From: Lycorma delicatula
Taxonomy: Eukaryota; Arthropoda; Insecta; Hemiptera; Fulgoridae
Reading direction: 5' to 3'
NCBI RefSeq assembly: GCF_047948215.1
Contig: NC_134457.1
Span: 15,164,626-15,228,625, forward strand
DNA: 64,000 nt
Shown here piece after piece: positions 25,416 through 37,419 of the stretch. Position 1 is the first letter of the stretch; each line of letters begins with the position of its first letter. The position numbers were made by a program, and so were the translations under genes. Below the pieces are notes generated by a model, which was not told where the DNA came from, searched no databases, and saw nothing but the letters and a program-made list of their open reading frames with translations.

Positions 25416-26106
25416 TGTTTATAGATATTTTGCTTTCGTTGACGTGTGACATGGTGCAAGGTCCTGTTGGAAAATGAGTTCTGAGTTCCTCTGCATAAGT
25501 GGCACTAATTTTCTTTGGCATATGTTAATATATCGGTCCGATTTTATCATCCCATCCACAAGCATAAGTGCTCCTGGCTGGCGCTTCTTGTGTAAAACAT
25601 CTTTTTGTGTGGGTGTTTGGAAGCTTGTTGCAGGTGTGCTGGCGTAGTAGCCTTCTCATCTGCCGACTTACGAATGTAGGCTACTCTCTCCCCTTGGAGA
25701 AAGAAATGAGTATTGTCTGAAAAAATAACTTTTTTCCACATCTCAGTAGTCCATTCTTTATGTTCCTTAACCCATTGAAATCGTTCTGTCTAACATGTGA
25801 CAGTAACTGTTTCTTTTTAGGTTTCCAAGCAAAACCCACTGCCAATAATCTTTTACAAACTGCCATATCAGAAACATAAGTCCCACTGGCTGTCATGTCC
25901 CTATTAAGGTCAACAGCTGGCAATCGTGGATTAATTTTGCTTTTTCTTATTAGTAATCGATCCTGTATAGGCACGGTTTTCTTTTTCCATCCACATTTTC
26001 CTTTTCTCTTTGGAGAGATGGAACCTGTTTCCCTAATCCTTTTCACGATTTCATTTACAGTACCTAACTCCCCACTACACTCACTGGCAATCTATCTTTG
26101 AGTCAT
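25416..26106 (-). mobile_element. Tc1 transposase N-terminal half, broken
   Basis: From the ATG at 26106 the minus strand encodes a helix-turn-helix region (GTVNEIVKRIRETGSISPKR), a basic hinge (KGKCGWKKK), and NPRLPAVDLNRDMTASGTYV. The catalytic part has FSDNTHFF (first Asp) and KHPHKKMF, then in another frame GALMLVDGMIKSDRYINI and FQQDLAPCHTS (second Asp). It has a stop near codon 5 and at least two frame changes. The expected last third with the catalytic Glu is absent; mariner sequence follows directly at about 25415. Confidence 0.85.
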
Positions 26107-26527
26107 TTGTATGTGTTGGGATAGAACAAGAATATTTGACTGCTTTCAGGGGTTTTTATCCATTGTATTAACAGAAAAGTTTTTATCCGTTGTATTCAAA
26201 CTTATAACAGAAACTCACAAGGTCAGCAAAAACTAATTGACAGTGAATTATAAAAGCACAAAAACCACTAATTCTGTTTATACGTGAACTAACAAATTTA
26301 CCTGAAACACCAAACAGCAAGCAGTCTGCCACAGAATGAAAATTCCCTACAACAGAACAAAACTTCCCGTTGTTCACTGAGAACAAACACAGAGAAAAAA
26401 CATTTGTGGTGATTTTTGGCGATCTGCAGATCTTGGCAGCCTTAATGTCAAACTGTAACCAAAAACGCCTTGTTACATTGCTACCTCCCGTTAGCAGTAT
26501 ACATAATATAGTAATGCTGAAATGTAC
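26107..26527 (-). other. probable 5' non-coding part of the Tc1 fossil
   Basis: Lies between the Tc1 start codon and the BEL/Pao-type LTR. A 148-codon minus frame (26183-26629) crosses into the LTR and has no recognisable domain, so it is regarded as accidental. No terminal inverted repeat could be matched because the other Tc1 end is missing. Confidence 0.4.
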
Positions 26528-26982
26528 TGTTGAATAAAAATCACCTTGATTAGGTGTATTTATTCTGCGTTCATATTTTATGGTAAATAAAAGACATTGT
26601 TCAGTTATGTTTAAAGAATATATTTTCATAAGTTATAATAATCATTATATATTAACATATTTTTGATTTAATTTAATGTGTAAGTTACATTGTTTAAGGA
26701 TATGTGTAATTTACATGTTAACTGTATGAAGTGTAAATTTTTACCAAATAATATTAGAATCGTAACACACAAATGAGTCTTCGAATGATGGTCAGAGATT
26801 GCCAGAATCTAGTGCAGAGCCAGCTTATATAATGTAGATGGAGCCGAATGAACCGCCAGGAGCTGTCTGAATCATCAGGAGCTGAGTGAATGGTACGAAT
26901 TTGCGTCTGAACATAACTGCCTGCCAAAATCATATGATGATATTTTTATAATATCAAAATGAAAATGATAATAACTGTTGAA
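26528..26982 (-). repeat. left long terminal repeat of BEL/Pao-type fossil (3' LTR)
   Basis: About 455 bp repeated at 31925-32371 in the same orientation. Shared words include cattgttcagttatgtttaa, cttcgaatgatggtca, gatggagccgaatgaaccgc and ctgcctgccaaaatcatatg. The homology boundary at 26528 begins tgttgaataaaa (the minus-strand end is ...ttattcaaca). Identity is high apart from small indels. Confidence 0.75.
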
Positions 26983-27805
26983 TTGTGATAATATGATAAT
27001 ATCCTAAATAACAATGTAATTGTAAATGAATGTATTATACAATGTAGTCAATGAGTAAGTAACATACAATGCTGCATAGATTATGCCATATTACAGAACA
27101 ATAAACAAAATTTGAATGTGAATATCCGTTAAATTTAATATTACAATTAAATTATTGAATCTATACTCGGCTTAAAATTGGATTCATGCTCGTTCATTTA
27201 TAGTAGAATAATGATTATGTAATTATATAATGCATAATGGTCGTATAGCTCATTTGTATCTTCTTAACTTGTAAAAAATCTCAATCAATATATTGAACGA
27301 TTGAATAAATAATCTCTAGTGTTGTAAACGCCTTGAATAAATGAGTAAATAGTCTCTAGTAAAATCTTGGGACACTGTAAGAGATTGAATCAAACAAGTT
27401 TGGCAACTAGACCGAATCGTATAGTTGTGTGTATATGTTTGTTGTATAGTAACTAGTCTGTAGACTATCTAATGGTAAGAGCTATAAGAACATATTACAA
27501 TCAGTTAATATGAATATGCAGATTGAGTTACAACAATTATACAAAATTTATGAACTTATCAATAATCATATTTTTGAAAAAAAAAAAAAAAAACAGGTCA
27601 ATGAAATTACAATAGCAATAGTATATAAATTCAGATCAATCGTATTATAAGATACAAATTAAATGAAATTGTAACAACAATAAAATATGCAAATAATAAA
27701 CTCAGTCGTTAGAGATTGATAGTAAGAAATTTATACTCAGGTCTTCAAAATCGACCATTAAAGTATATAAATCAACAACTCTATTAGGTTGTCAGAAACT
27801 GAATG

Positions 27806-28018
27806 TTACTTGCACAATGTAGATAACTTTGTAGGATAACTGTAGTCGGGGATAATTTGTACAGTGTGGATGTATATGTTACATGCAATGCACGGTGAAG
27901 TATTCTCATCGGTGATCAACACTAAATCTCCAACCAAAAGGGTTATGTGATAAGTAGCATTGCTGCAAATAGATCGCACGATATTTTGAAATAGTTGCAA
28001 ACCGCAAAAAAATTCCAA
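27806..28018 (-). pseudogene. BEL/Pao post-integrase domain remnant (DUF5641-like)
   Basis: A 70-codon minus-strand frame. It contains LVGDLVLITDENTSP, matching the conserved VGDLVLI-DEN-PP signature of the domain that follows the integrase core in BEL/Pao polyproteins, and ends with TKLSTLCK, like the terminal TKL-LP segment. The central part is shortened. Function in the living element: C-terminal part of the DNA-integrating enzyme. It is a remnant only, about 820 bp from the 3' LTR. Confidence 0.7.
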
Positions 28019-28050
28019 TTAACCGCTTAGGCGATTAATTGGAATTTTTT
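28005..28050. repeat. inverted repeat around 28027
   Basis: Caaaaaaattccaattaa pairs with ttaattggaattttttg across an 11-12 bp spacer. It lies at the upstream edge of the DUF5641-like remnant. Confidence 0.8.
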
Positions 28051-28080
28051 GATAAATGGGTTCATGTAGAGATGTTTTCT

Positions 28081-28143
28081 TCTGTTTCACTGTATGAATA
28101 TACGATCTTTTGTTTCATTGTATATTCATACAATGAAACAGTG
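28081..28143. repeat. hairpin with a third partial arm
   Basis: Tgtttcattgtat (28111-28123) and atacaatgaaaca (28128-28140) are perfect 13 bp arms around attc. The preceding tgtttcactgtatgaata (28083-28100) is a further copy of the same arm. Confidence 0.8.
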
Positions 28144-28249
28144 TCCTGATGATAGAGATTCTAAAATTAAAAGTCGATATAAATTATGAATGATATTTTG
28201 TCGCAATGGAAATTAAAAATGTTGTAAGAAAAGACTTGAATAGATTTAC

Positions 28250-28520
28250 CCCTTAATTGTTATGAATCATTTAAAGGTTGCGATAAATGACTGAAGTCAG
28301 TCAGATACTGAATCCATATGAATAGCCTTGTAACAAGACATACGAAGAGCGAGACCAGCCTTACTCATGGTTTTTATATCTCTGCCCACCATGATGAATT
28401 ATAATTGAGCCGCCATGATCTACTGCACACGAAGAAAATATTCAGTAAGGGAATCACTACAAGAGGGTGGTAGCTGACCAAGTCGTTGAACCTGGGTTCT
28501 AGACCGCTGCATGCCATGAG
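28250..28520 (-). pseudogene. BEL/Pao integrase core remnant
   Basis: Minus-strand translation gives MQRSRTQVQRLGQLPP, like the CxRC...LMGxLP segment before the core. Further on, CYKAIHMDSVSD, a stop, then LQSFIATFK match the KAIHLE.VSDL....F.A.L..F block around the first catalytic region of BEL/Pao integrases. Stops interrupt it, and downstream catalytic residues cannot be traced. The order relative to 27806-28018 is right for one polyprotein. Confidence 0.6.
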
Positions 28521-30129
28521 GAATCACAATTGGACAGATTGAATTACAATACTATTTATAAATGGGAAAATCATTAATAGGTTTATTATTGTCAGTGCCT
28601 AGTAAACTTTCAGAATTACTAAAATATAACTATTTATTTAATTTACTTTTATTTTAAATACAAGAGAATCATACTGCAACTTATAGTGAAATTTAGTAAT
28701 ATATATAATAACATGTTATAATGACAGTTTTGTTATAAAACTTTCTATATTTGTATACAATTAAAGATTATTTGATTATTTTTGGCAGTTTAATTGTTTA
28801 CCATCAATCACTAACTCTAATCTAAAGTCTACAATTATCTAATGTCTTATTAATATAGTCAAAGAATCTGTAACACGATCGCAATGATTCTTGTTTCTGT
28901 ATTTTCTGATGTAGTTGTACAAGTTTTAGAAGCACCGAAAGAGTTGACAATCAGGTAGTTCATGAAGATTAGGGAAGCTATTCAGCGAATTTCAATTTGT
29001 AGACAAGTCTTGAGTGAACTGAACAGAAGTGTAATGTGATATTTGAAAAAATGATTCTTCTTTTATGTTATTTGTAGATATCAATGATATTTTAATGAAC
29101 AAACAACTGGTATAAGCTTTCTTGAATATTTCTAATAAGCATGAATTATTACAAAACCCTTTCGTCTTGTAATAAATGTTACAGTTATATTAAGAAATCC
29201 TTTGATAGCATTTATTACAATAGGATGGGTTTCATTTTATCGTAATTGCCAATAATAGTAAATGATGTAGCATTAAGAAATTGTTGATGTTCATCAAACT
29301 GCAACTGGACATCTTCAGTAGTTAAATCTACGTCAAACACTTAAATTGATCGATGTAGTCACTCGGTCTTTGAGCTAATAATTTTGTTAATGATTCCAGT
29401 TTGTTTATTTATCCTGCTTATGTTGTTGACAAATCTATTTTAAGTATTAACATTAAAAATGTAGTACAAATGATTACTATGTAAATTCAACCTGTTGTTT
29501 CTACTGTATTATTTTTGTAATTCAGCTTAATCTTTTGATTGCTATTATTATTATAGGTACCATTATAATTTTCCCAAAGAGATTCTGTTTAATTCATTTC
29601 ACAAATATTTTATTATCGTAAAAGAATAACTTTTTTGTTGTTAGTTAAATATGATCTATACAAATTAAATGTGATTATGTCAAATTATGTGACCGATTCT
29701 CATATCTGATAACTAATGATGCATTTTGATTTATATTTTACTGGTATTTAAAATAAAAACCTTTTATTAAAATGACGACTTTCTTTTAGATCTAAATAAC
29801 TTTGCATTTTCTATAATTTACTTTATTGCCAATTTCAAAATCATAATTTTTATTTACTCTCAATTTCTTTTGAATAGTAAATTTACCTGCTTAATAAATG
29901 GACAAATATTCTTTATAAATCTATTATCTTGTATATTTTTATCGGTATTATAAATACCTGTTTTGTTTATTTATACTTCATCCATTTTTCATTTAATGAT
30001 GTTATTTGTTTTAAAATGAAGCATTGGTTTTAGAGCTGTTGTTTTAATATATAACTCGTTTAAACTCCCGTAAATTGCAATTTGAGGTGGGTTTGAAGAT
30101 CGCCATATCTTCAAATATAAAAAATTTTT

Positions 30130-30450
30130 ATTTTATTTATTGAGGTGGAGGAACCCCATTTATGGGCGCTGAAGCAGTGTGGGAATCTCTAATCGGTTCC
30201 GCAAGCTGTTACAGAAAAAGCTTATGTATTCCTGCGCCCTACCGACTAAACCTCCACCCCTGGCGACCCCACCTCCTGGGAAACCGCTAATAAAGCATTA
30301 CTTCTGGAGGGGGGGGGGAGCGCCCACACACACATTCGGTCTCCACAAGCAAACATCATCCATACCAGACCACTACACGCCCACACTGCACACCACAAAT
30401 ACCAAAAGGAGGAAAACATCCAGAAAAATAGCAATAAAGCTATTATAAAT
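30130..30450. repeat. GC-rich inserted block inside the BEL/Pao fossil
   Basis: An abrupt GC-rich segment with a poly-G run, cctccacccctggcgacccc and a run of cacaca-type words, embedded in AT-rich sequence. An 89-codon proline-rich frame (30179-30448) has low-complexity composition. It looks like a piece of an unrelated dispersed repeat; family unknown. Confidence 0.5.
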
Positions 30451-31924
30451 CTTTGATGAATACTGAAAATAACCTTACAAAATCTTGTAGTATTCATTAG
30501 TATATTTGTTATTAGATCCTTGACCTGTAATCCATACAGTGAATATGATAATTCAGATTTTAATAAATGATTATCTGTATACTAGTGGTATAAATGATAG
30601 CTTTCAGGCAAATCATAAATAGATTTTATTACTAGATCAGGATTATACTTATTCAGACTCATTTTTAGTTTTAATGGTCTTTTATCATTAATTGTTAATT
30701 CATTATAACTGTTTTCTTTTGCCCATATTGAACCTCCAAAGAATATTTTTCTTTATTGTTATCTAAACAAGTAAGCAGACATATTGATGAAACTCCTGCT
30801 TTTCATATTATTCATTAATCATCACAGCCGAAACTTGTTACGCTTTAAATTAAATTTTAAAGCTGTTATTTTCTTTAATGTTTATATCGTTCTTCATAAT
30901 CGGTTGAAAATGATGTGGATTCAAATAAAATGGTAAATTCATTAAAAACCTTGCATTAATATTTGTTACATTATTGTAAATATATAAGAATTCAAAATAA
31001 TATTTCATCATAAATGGTATTTGTAATTTTAATAAAATCGATTTTTGTTTTGTGTTTTCAACAGAAAAATGTAATTTTTATTTATTGATAATGAATAAAG
31101 ACATTTAAAATCTCCGTAATAGTTTTTCTTTAAATCAAGAATTCGATAAAGTCATTTCAGCCACTCATGTCATTTCTATTAACATCAAATATATGATTGT
31201 TCTCACTACCCAGTTTGGATAATTTATATGTATATCAGTGAATCAACATTAACATTTTTAGATTCTTCTCTTTGATTGATTTTTTCTATCTTGATCAAAA
31301 TATTTAAATTCTAAACTATTCTCTTTATTTAAACCGTGTTTGAATTATGTTTTTAATACTCAAATAGGTGTAGGATTATAATATGGGATATTTGAAGGAA
31401 TAAACTTGTCTGAAGAAAACTTGTTTGCAGATAATATCCGAGGATCTTCTATTAGGTCAATTCTCAATACACCTGATTTTATTTTAATGTGATCTCTTTT
31501 CTGTTTCATACAAGAAAACCGGTCTCAATAAGTTTGTTTTGAGTCGCTGTTGGTGCGATTATAACAAGAAATATTTGTTTCTGAATTACAATGTCTGACA
31601 TGACAATAATTTCGATGGCATAAATTATTACTGTAGAAAGGACAGTTAATTTAAAATATCTTTTTTATGGTAGTATTAGTTCTATATTGTTATAAACTAG
31701 TACCTCTATGTTTAGCAGTTGCTCTTTGATAATAATATTAATAAAGATAAATTAAATATAAGTAAATTAAAATGATATAGTAATATGAATTGTTGCGAAC
31801 CCAATATCAGTGTTGAATAATGTCAGTTTATCCGTACTTCCACTAATTCCTTTCTCTGGTACTAATCGTAGATTAAAGTATTGAAATGTAGAACCTTCAA
31901 TCCGCGGTAGGAGGACCAAAAATA

Positions 31925-32371
31925 TGTCGAATAAAACCGCCTTGGGCCCGTACCTTGGTTAGGTATATTTATTCTGTGTATTAATCTTGCTGGTTCATAT
32001 TTCGTGGTAAATAAAATACATTGTTCAGTTATGTTTAAAGAATATATTTTAATAATTTATAATAATCATTATATGTGAATATGTGAAATTTACATGTTAA
32101 CTATATGAAGTGTAAATTTTGACTAAACAATATTAGAACTGTAACACATATAAATGAGTCTTCGAATGATGGTCAAGGACTGCCAGAATCTAGTGCAGGG
32201 CCAGCTTATATAATGTAGATGGAGCCGAATGAACCGCCAGGAGCTGTCGCCAGGAATCGTCAGGAGCTGAGTGAATGGTACGAATTTGCGTCTGAACATA
32301 ACTGCCTGCCAAAATCATATGATGATATTTTTATAATATCAAAATGAAAATTATAATAACTGTTGAATAGT
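31925..32371 (-). repeat. right long terminal repeat of BEL/Pao-type fossil (5' LTR)
   Basis: Partner of 26528-26982. It starts tgtcgaataaaa at 31925 and ends near ataactgttgaat at 32371. It carries a short extra insertion (tcgccaggaa) relative to the left copy and differs in the first 40 bp. Confidence 0.75.
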
Positions 32372-32384
32372 AATATTAATATTC

Positions 32385-32490
32385 GAATACTCGAATGATG
32401 GTCAGAGACTGTCGGAATCTTAGTGCGGAGCCGGCTTATGTAATGTAGATGGAGCCGAGTGAATGATACGGAAATTTCGTCTGAACAATA
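32385..32490 (-). repeat. third, partial LTR copy
   Basis: About 105 bp repeating the LTR from cgaatgatggtcagagac to cgtctgaaca in the same orientation as the two full copies. Read on the minus strand it begins tgttcagacg and is preceded by the purine-rich cgaacgaggaggta, as for a polypurine tract next to an LTR start. Confidence 0.7.
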
Positions 32491-32589
32491 CCTCCTCGTT
32501 CGAATTCCTCTGCAGGCGATTATCTATTTTAGGATTAGGTCACTTTACGACTTACTAGTTTTTTTTTTATAAAAAAAAAAGATCGATTA

Positions 32590-32990
32590 ATAGGAGGCGT
32601 TAATTGCACTTCCCAACCCCGTTGAGGGAAGACAAGACACTCACCTTGCGACGTTACCTGTCGCCACACCACCCCCTCCGTTCCAAGCCCTGAGGGGCTT
32701 TACCGGAGGTCGTCTGAAGACCCTCTAACTGATTACATCTCAGTCATCAGCCACGCCTCGGTCGGGATGCTACCGACATAAATGCCTCGGCAGACATTTG
32801 CATCGGTAAATACACTGGTTAATTGCACACTGAACACAATTTTGTTTTGTATTCCGATCGGGTTGTTAGTGAAACGGGCGAGGATTTTCACTGCTACTTA
32901 TTCGACTTATCCTGATGTAGCCGTCAGGATGAAGCAAAGCCTCGCCGCTACAATGAACACGATTCCGTTTTCATTAACAATACGGTAGGG
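32590..32990. other. GC-rich unclassified repeat-like block
   Basis: Sharp rise in GC with many small inverted repeats (for example cccctcag-type and ggtcgtctgaagacc). A 68-codon plus frame (32782-32988) has no recognisable motif. Probably a transposon fragment of unknown kind. Confidence 0.4.
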
Positions 32991-34626
32991 CGTTTATTAC
33001 AGTATAATTCTTCCGGTTCACGAATACTATTAATAGTACTATATTGAAATATTTTGTAGCCCTGTAAACAGTAGCTGATGACCGACTAATGTGGGAGAAT
33101 AACTTTATGATCTTCGGGTTGGTCGAGCAAACGCCCTTCTATTTCCGTATCTTAAGAGTGACGGTCGGCCCGGGCTCTTTTAATTTTTACGCTACCGATG
33201 TCTGCAAACGCGGTAGTATTTGATCGATAATTACGTAATACATATTAGTTATACAGCTTGGAAACCGCATTAGAATTTCGGTTTTCACGCGTTTGGAAGA
33301 TTTATATGAGGATAAAGTTTCTACAATAAATATGCGCTTACATTAGAAAACGACATAACTGATCCGACACGAATAAACAGATATTGAAACAACACCCTGT
33401 ACGATAAGGTTCTTCAACCGCTAAATAAAACTAACGTTGAATATGGTACATCTTACAAACGGATTAACGTAAAATTTATACCCGTATTTAATATATGCAC
33501 TAGTGTTTTTAAAACGCTCATTATACGTATAATAAATTTTGTTTGCTACGACCTTGATCAAGTCTTAGAATATATCGGTTAGAACACGGTTTCCGCTCAG
33601 TTTTTCCTTTACACGTATTTCACAATCGCACAACTTTTGTTTTTTGCCTTCTCATTACGAAATTATTTATAATCAGGAATTGCTGTGTGTATTTTAATAT
33701 TTTGGCAGAGTACCGTCGTACTTTGTCAAAAAGCATTTATCAGTAGGAAAGCGCTCATTGGCTGGCACATCATTATTATTTTTTTCGGATGGCTAGACAG
33801 CTAATTTGTGGCACATATATAAAGAATAGTAAATAAAAATCATTTAACAATCAATAAAAGAGCTGATAAAAATAAAGTTCAAATATAATGAGACCATAAG
33901 AACTAGGAATTGTTGCTAATATGTTTACCTTAATGATAGAGTAATCGCTACGAAAATATTTTTCATTCGCTCCTAAGAAAATAAAAACCGTATCAAACCG
34001 ATTTATGTATTTGAAAAGAAAGGCATCGTCACCGATCGCTCGTAAAATCTCATGTTTTCTTAAATAATTTCAGATCTGAGAGTCGGCAAGTTTATTACAA
34101 AATAAAGCTTCTCAGGTAAAGTAATTGCGTGCAGGTTTCACTGCAGTCATACGGCCTCAGGCGGAGTAGCAGATTTATACGAGTAAATACGTTTTTCCTT
34201 AACAGCCATTCCCTTGTCCGCAAGCTTTTCCCCTGTGGTTTTTCATACGTAGTATCAAAATAACGAATAAAAGTTTTCTGTTAATCTGATATCCTTGATC
34301 CTTTACACGAAAGTGAATATATAGACTATGAAAAAAAAAATCAAAATATTTTCAACATTATAGACATAATAAGATCGACAACATAATATACCGATCCTCT
34401 GGCGGCAGGTTTAAGATGTTTAATCTCATTTGGAAACTGTGTATCCAACCTAAGATGTATCGTTTCCATTTGATTTTTTTTTCTTGGTAAAGTACATCGC
34501 AATTATCTTCTGAGAGTTAATGTAGGGATTAAGATATTATTTTAATAAAAATTAATTTTTATTCGTTACGTAATCCGATACCGAATGTTTCGATGTCGAT
34601 AAACAAATGAAAAGTTGCGTTATGTA
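32991..34626. other. no recognisable gene; one exon-like segment
   Basis: Moderately AT-rich, without transposon signals. It contains the 42 bp exon-like segment at 34074-34115. Confidence 0.4.
34074..34115 (+). other. candidate 42 bp micro-exon
   Basis: Preceded by ttaaataatttcag and followed by gtaaagtaat, so good acceptor and donor words bracket 42 bp, a multiple of three. The frame with phase 1 in is open through 13 codons (SESRQVYYKIKLL). No neighbouring exon was found, so this is only a pattern-based suggestion. Confidence 0.2.
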
Positions 34627-35949
34627 CAGAGTGATTACAAATGATTCATCGGATTTTAAAATCTGTATTTAAAAAAAGTAGTACCAGATTATGAGTGATA
34701 CATGAAAATAAACAGAAACTATCCAAGTTTCAGGTTAGGTTTAAAGTGGTCGCCGATAGGTAGCAGCACAAATTCATTTTCTAGAATGGCGTCTATGCAA
34801 CAGAAAACATTCTGTATCTTGGATTATGAGAAATTTTTATCCGTTGTTACCTTGCAGCGTTTATTCTGGAGACGGTTTGAGACAGAACCACCAGGCCACT
34901 AAAGTATTCTAAGAAGGTATCGACAGTTTAAAAACACCGGTTGTTTGTGCAAAGATAAAAGCACCGGACGCCCAAGTGTTTCGGATGAAACAGTGAAGAG
35001 AGTCAGGAAAAGTTTCGTTCGTAGCCCAAAGAAGTCAACTCGACGCGCTAGTAGTGAATTCGATGTTTCACAGCCAACTGTCTGAAAGATTTTGCGAACT
35101 CGATTACGACTGAAACCGTACCGTATAAAGTTATTACAATAGTTACATACAACCAAATGACCTCAACAAACCGTAAAACTTTTGTAATGACATGCAGAAA
35201 GCTATGGATGATGACGATTTTGCTGACCGTCTGGTGTTTAATGACAAGGCGTCATTTCACGAATGGGAAGGTGAATCGCCTTAACGTTAGGTTACGGGTT
35301 ACTGAACAACCTAATTCTGTTGAACGTGAACGTAATTCCCCAAAAATTAATGTTTTTGACGCAGTTTCTAAAACAAAGGTGTACGTAGCCTTTTCTTCTC
35401 TGAGAACACCGTGACGGGTATTATTTTATACCTGGATATGAATGCAGTTGTGGTTGTTTCCTTAATTGGAAGAAGACTCCAATAACTTTGCATTCCAAAA
35501 AGATGGGGCTCCGCCTCGCTGGTATGCTGAAGTACGAGGTTTCCTGAACGAAGAACTCCCGCGCCGCTGGATCGGGCGATGTGTAGATCATCATCACTTA
35601 GCGCCCTTAAAATGGCCTCCTAGATTTCCTGATTCACGGTTTTTTATCTTTTTCCTTTGGGAGTATGTTAAAGATTGTTTATGTGCCACCATACCCTCTA
35701 ATTTTGATTGAGGTACAGGAACGCATTTATGACCATCAATAGGGATGTGTTAACGCGTGTGTGGGCTGAAGTGGACTACCGCATAGATGAGTGTCGTGTG
35801 ACGAATGGAGGCCATATCGAACATTGACGAAGGTATAACTGTAAATTTGACAGTTTCTGTATATTTTCATGTATTATTCGTAATTTTATGTGTACTACGT
35901 TTTTAAATATAGATTTTAAAAATCCGTTGAATCATTTGTAATCAACCTG
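34627..35949 (+). mobile_element. Tc1/mariner-superfamily transposon fossil B
   Basis: Terminal inverted repeats of about 45 bp (gagtgattacaaatgattca at the left, mirrored at the right) are flanked by TA. From 34785 the transposase reads MASMQQKTFCILDYEKFLSV, then in another frame STGRPSVSDETVKRVRKSF and RSPKKSTRRAS (helix-turn-helix region). FNDKASFH holds the first catalytic Asp and FQKDGAPPRW the second. In FPDSRFFIFFLWEY the third Asp is lost. The tail near 35800 encodes VTNGGHIEH. Several frameshifts. Typical length for the family. Confidence 0.93.
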
Positions 35950-35951
35950 TA

Positions 35952-37419
35952 CTTTCGGATGATTTTTTCATCGATCATTATTTGGGGTGACCTCGGTTCG
36001 CTCCGGCAGTTAGGCCTAATGCCGATGAACCCCTCCCGCGATATCTGATTCCAAAGTGGTAAATTTTATTTGCACCTTAATGTGGCCGATGCGGAAGTAC
36101 AATAATTGAAAATAAGTTTTAATATTAACGTTTAACATCAGTTTACTATATTTTGAATGTCCGAGTATAAAACCTCAACGGATGTTTTATTTTTTAACTG
36201 CAAGTCTACATTCACTTTCGGTTCCGTGATTTATATTTAGTTATAATGTTAATTTAATTTTGTAGTGTATTTTATTAACTAGTTTTGAACTGTAACAAAG
36301 TACTTGTAAACTTGCAAAGCTAAAAAATCTAAATGGCTGTAATTTTTTAATTGTTTTTTTATTTCTGAGAATTTTTATACATCGATATCATTTTGTGTAT
36401 GCTGTAGTAGTGTATCTGAAGTTCTGAAAATTTGACGAAGATTGGTCAAGCGTTCTTCAATTACGCACTTTTTAAGGTCGACAACATGCCTCAAAATGAG
36501 GTTAAAAACCTCAAACCTCAAATTGAGGTTATGTTGTATTTGTGAATTTTTCGTACGCGCTTTTGCAGTGAACCTCAGTGGTGAACGAATTTAAACTTAA
36601 TGTTTATGTGTAGGGTCTCCTCGTTATTTTTAATTATTTCATCAAATTACGGTTATAATTTAATTTTCTTATAAACAAAAAATATATTTTAATATTAAAT
36701 AAAATTAAAGATTATATTTGTTTTTGTGTTCTCATTTAATTTATATTTAGTAAATTTCTTGCCAAAAAATTTATATAAAATAACGAAAAGTTATTTTATA
36801 CACAACTGCGCAAGAATTTTTTTGCTTTTAGTTTGGTACTTTTAACCGTATCTCTAAATCGTATGCGATTACGCGTGTATTTTTTAATTCGGTTACAGTT
36901 TTTAAATAGTTCGGTCTTACTTTCGTTGTACTGAAGTAATGACGAGAAGATTATCGTCTTCCTGTTGATAGATAATTCGAATGTTATTAAACGTCTACCC
37001 TATGAACCGTATAAAATAGTGATTGCCAAGAAACACACTTGTAGATTTAGTTTTTTAATAATTTATTTAACTCTTTTTCTGGAGTTAACTCTTACTGTGT
37101 TATTTTGTAATATTGTAAGCTTCAAAAGTAAATACTAACGAAAAACGTGTACGGCCTCCGTTTGGGTTTTATGTAAAAAAGGGTTTTACATATAGTAACA
37201 AAGAATTCAGTTTGATGATTTGATATTTATCCCTGTGATCACAAATACAATTTGGCTTTGTATATTATATCAAAAGCTTTACTGCGCTTACCTAGTTTTT
37301 AATTTATTTCACAGCTTGCTGGGATTAAATTTTTTTTAAATTATTTTTCGTATTCTAGTATTTTTTTTTCTCCGAATAGTTCACCTTGTAACATGTTAGA
37401 TCATTTATTTATTTGCGAT
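35952..37419. other. no recognisable gene
   Basis: AT-rich sequence with a short GC-rich patch (35990-36060) and nested cctcaa/tgagg hairpins at about 36486-36534. No protein match. Confidence 0.4.
36486..36534. repeat. nested cctcaaa-tgagg palindromes
   Basis: Cctcaaaatgagg and cctcaaattgagg lie 13 bp apart. The flanks aacatg and atgttg also pair, so the whole segment can fold into one long or two short stems. Confidence 0.75.

Larger units (their letters stand above)
26983..31924 (-). mobile_element. interior of a BEL/Pao LTR retrotransposon fossil
   Basis: About 4.9 kb between two direct LTRs. Going 5' to 3' on the minus strand, only the distal part is identifiable: integrase pieces (28520-28250) and the post-integrase domain (28018-27806), placed as expected just before the 3' LTR. 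Polymerase and gag regions are too decayed to name. A GC-rich block (30130-30450) looks inserted. After the 5' LTR end the minus strand reads tggtcctcctaccgcgg near 31917-31901, a possible primer-binding site beginning with TGG. Confidence 0.7.

Noticed and set aside
26183..26629. 148-codon minus-strand frame
   Set aside because: Crosses the LTR boundary into unrelated sequence, so it cannot be an ancestral gene; no recognisable motif.
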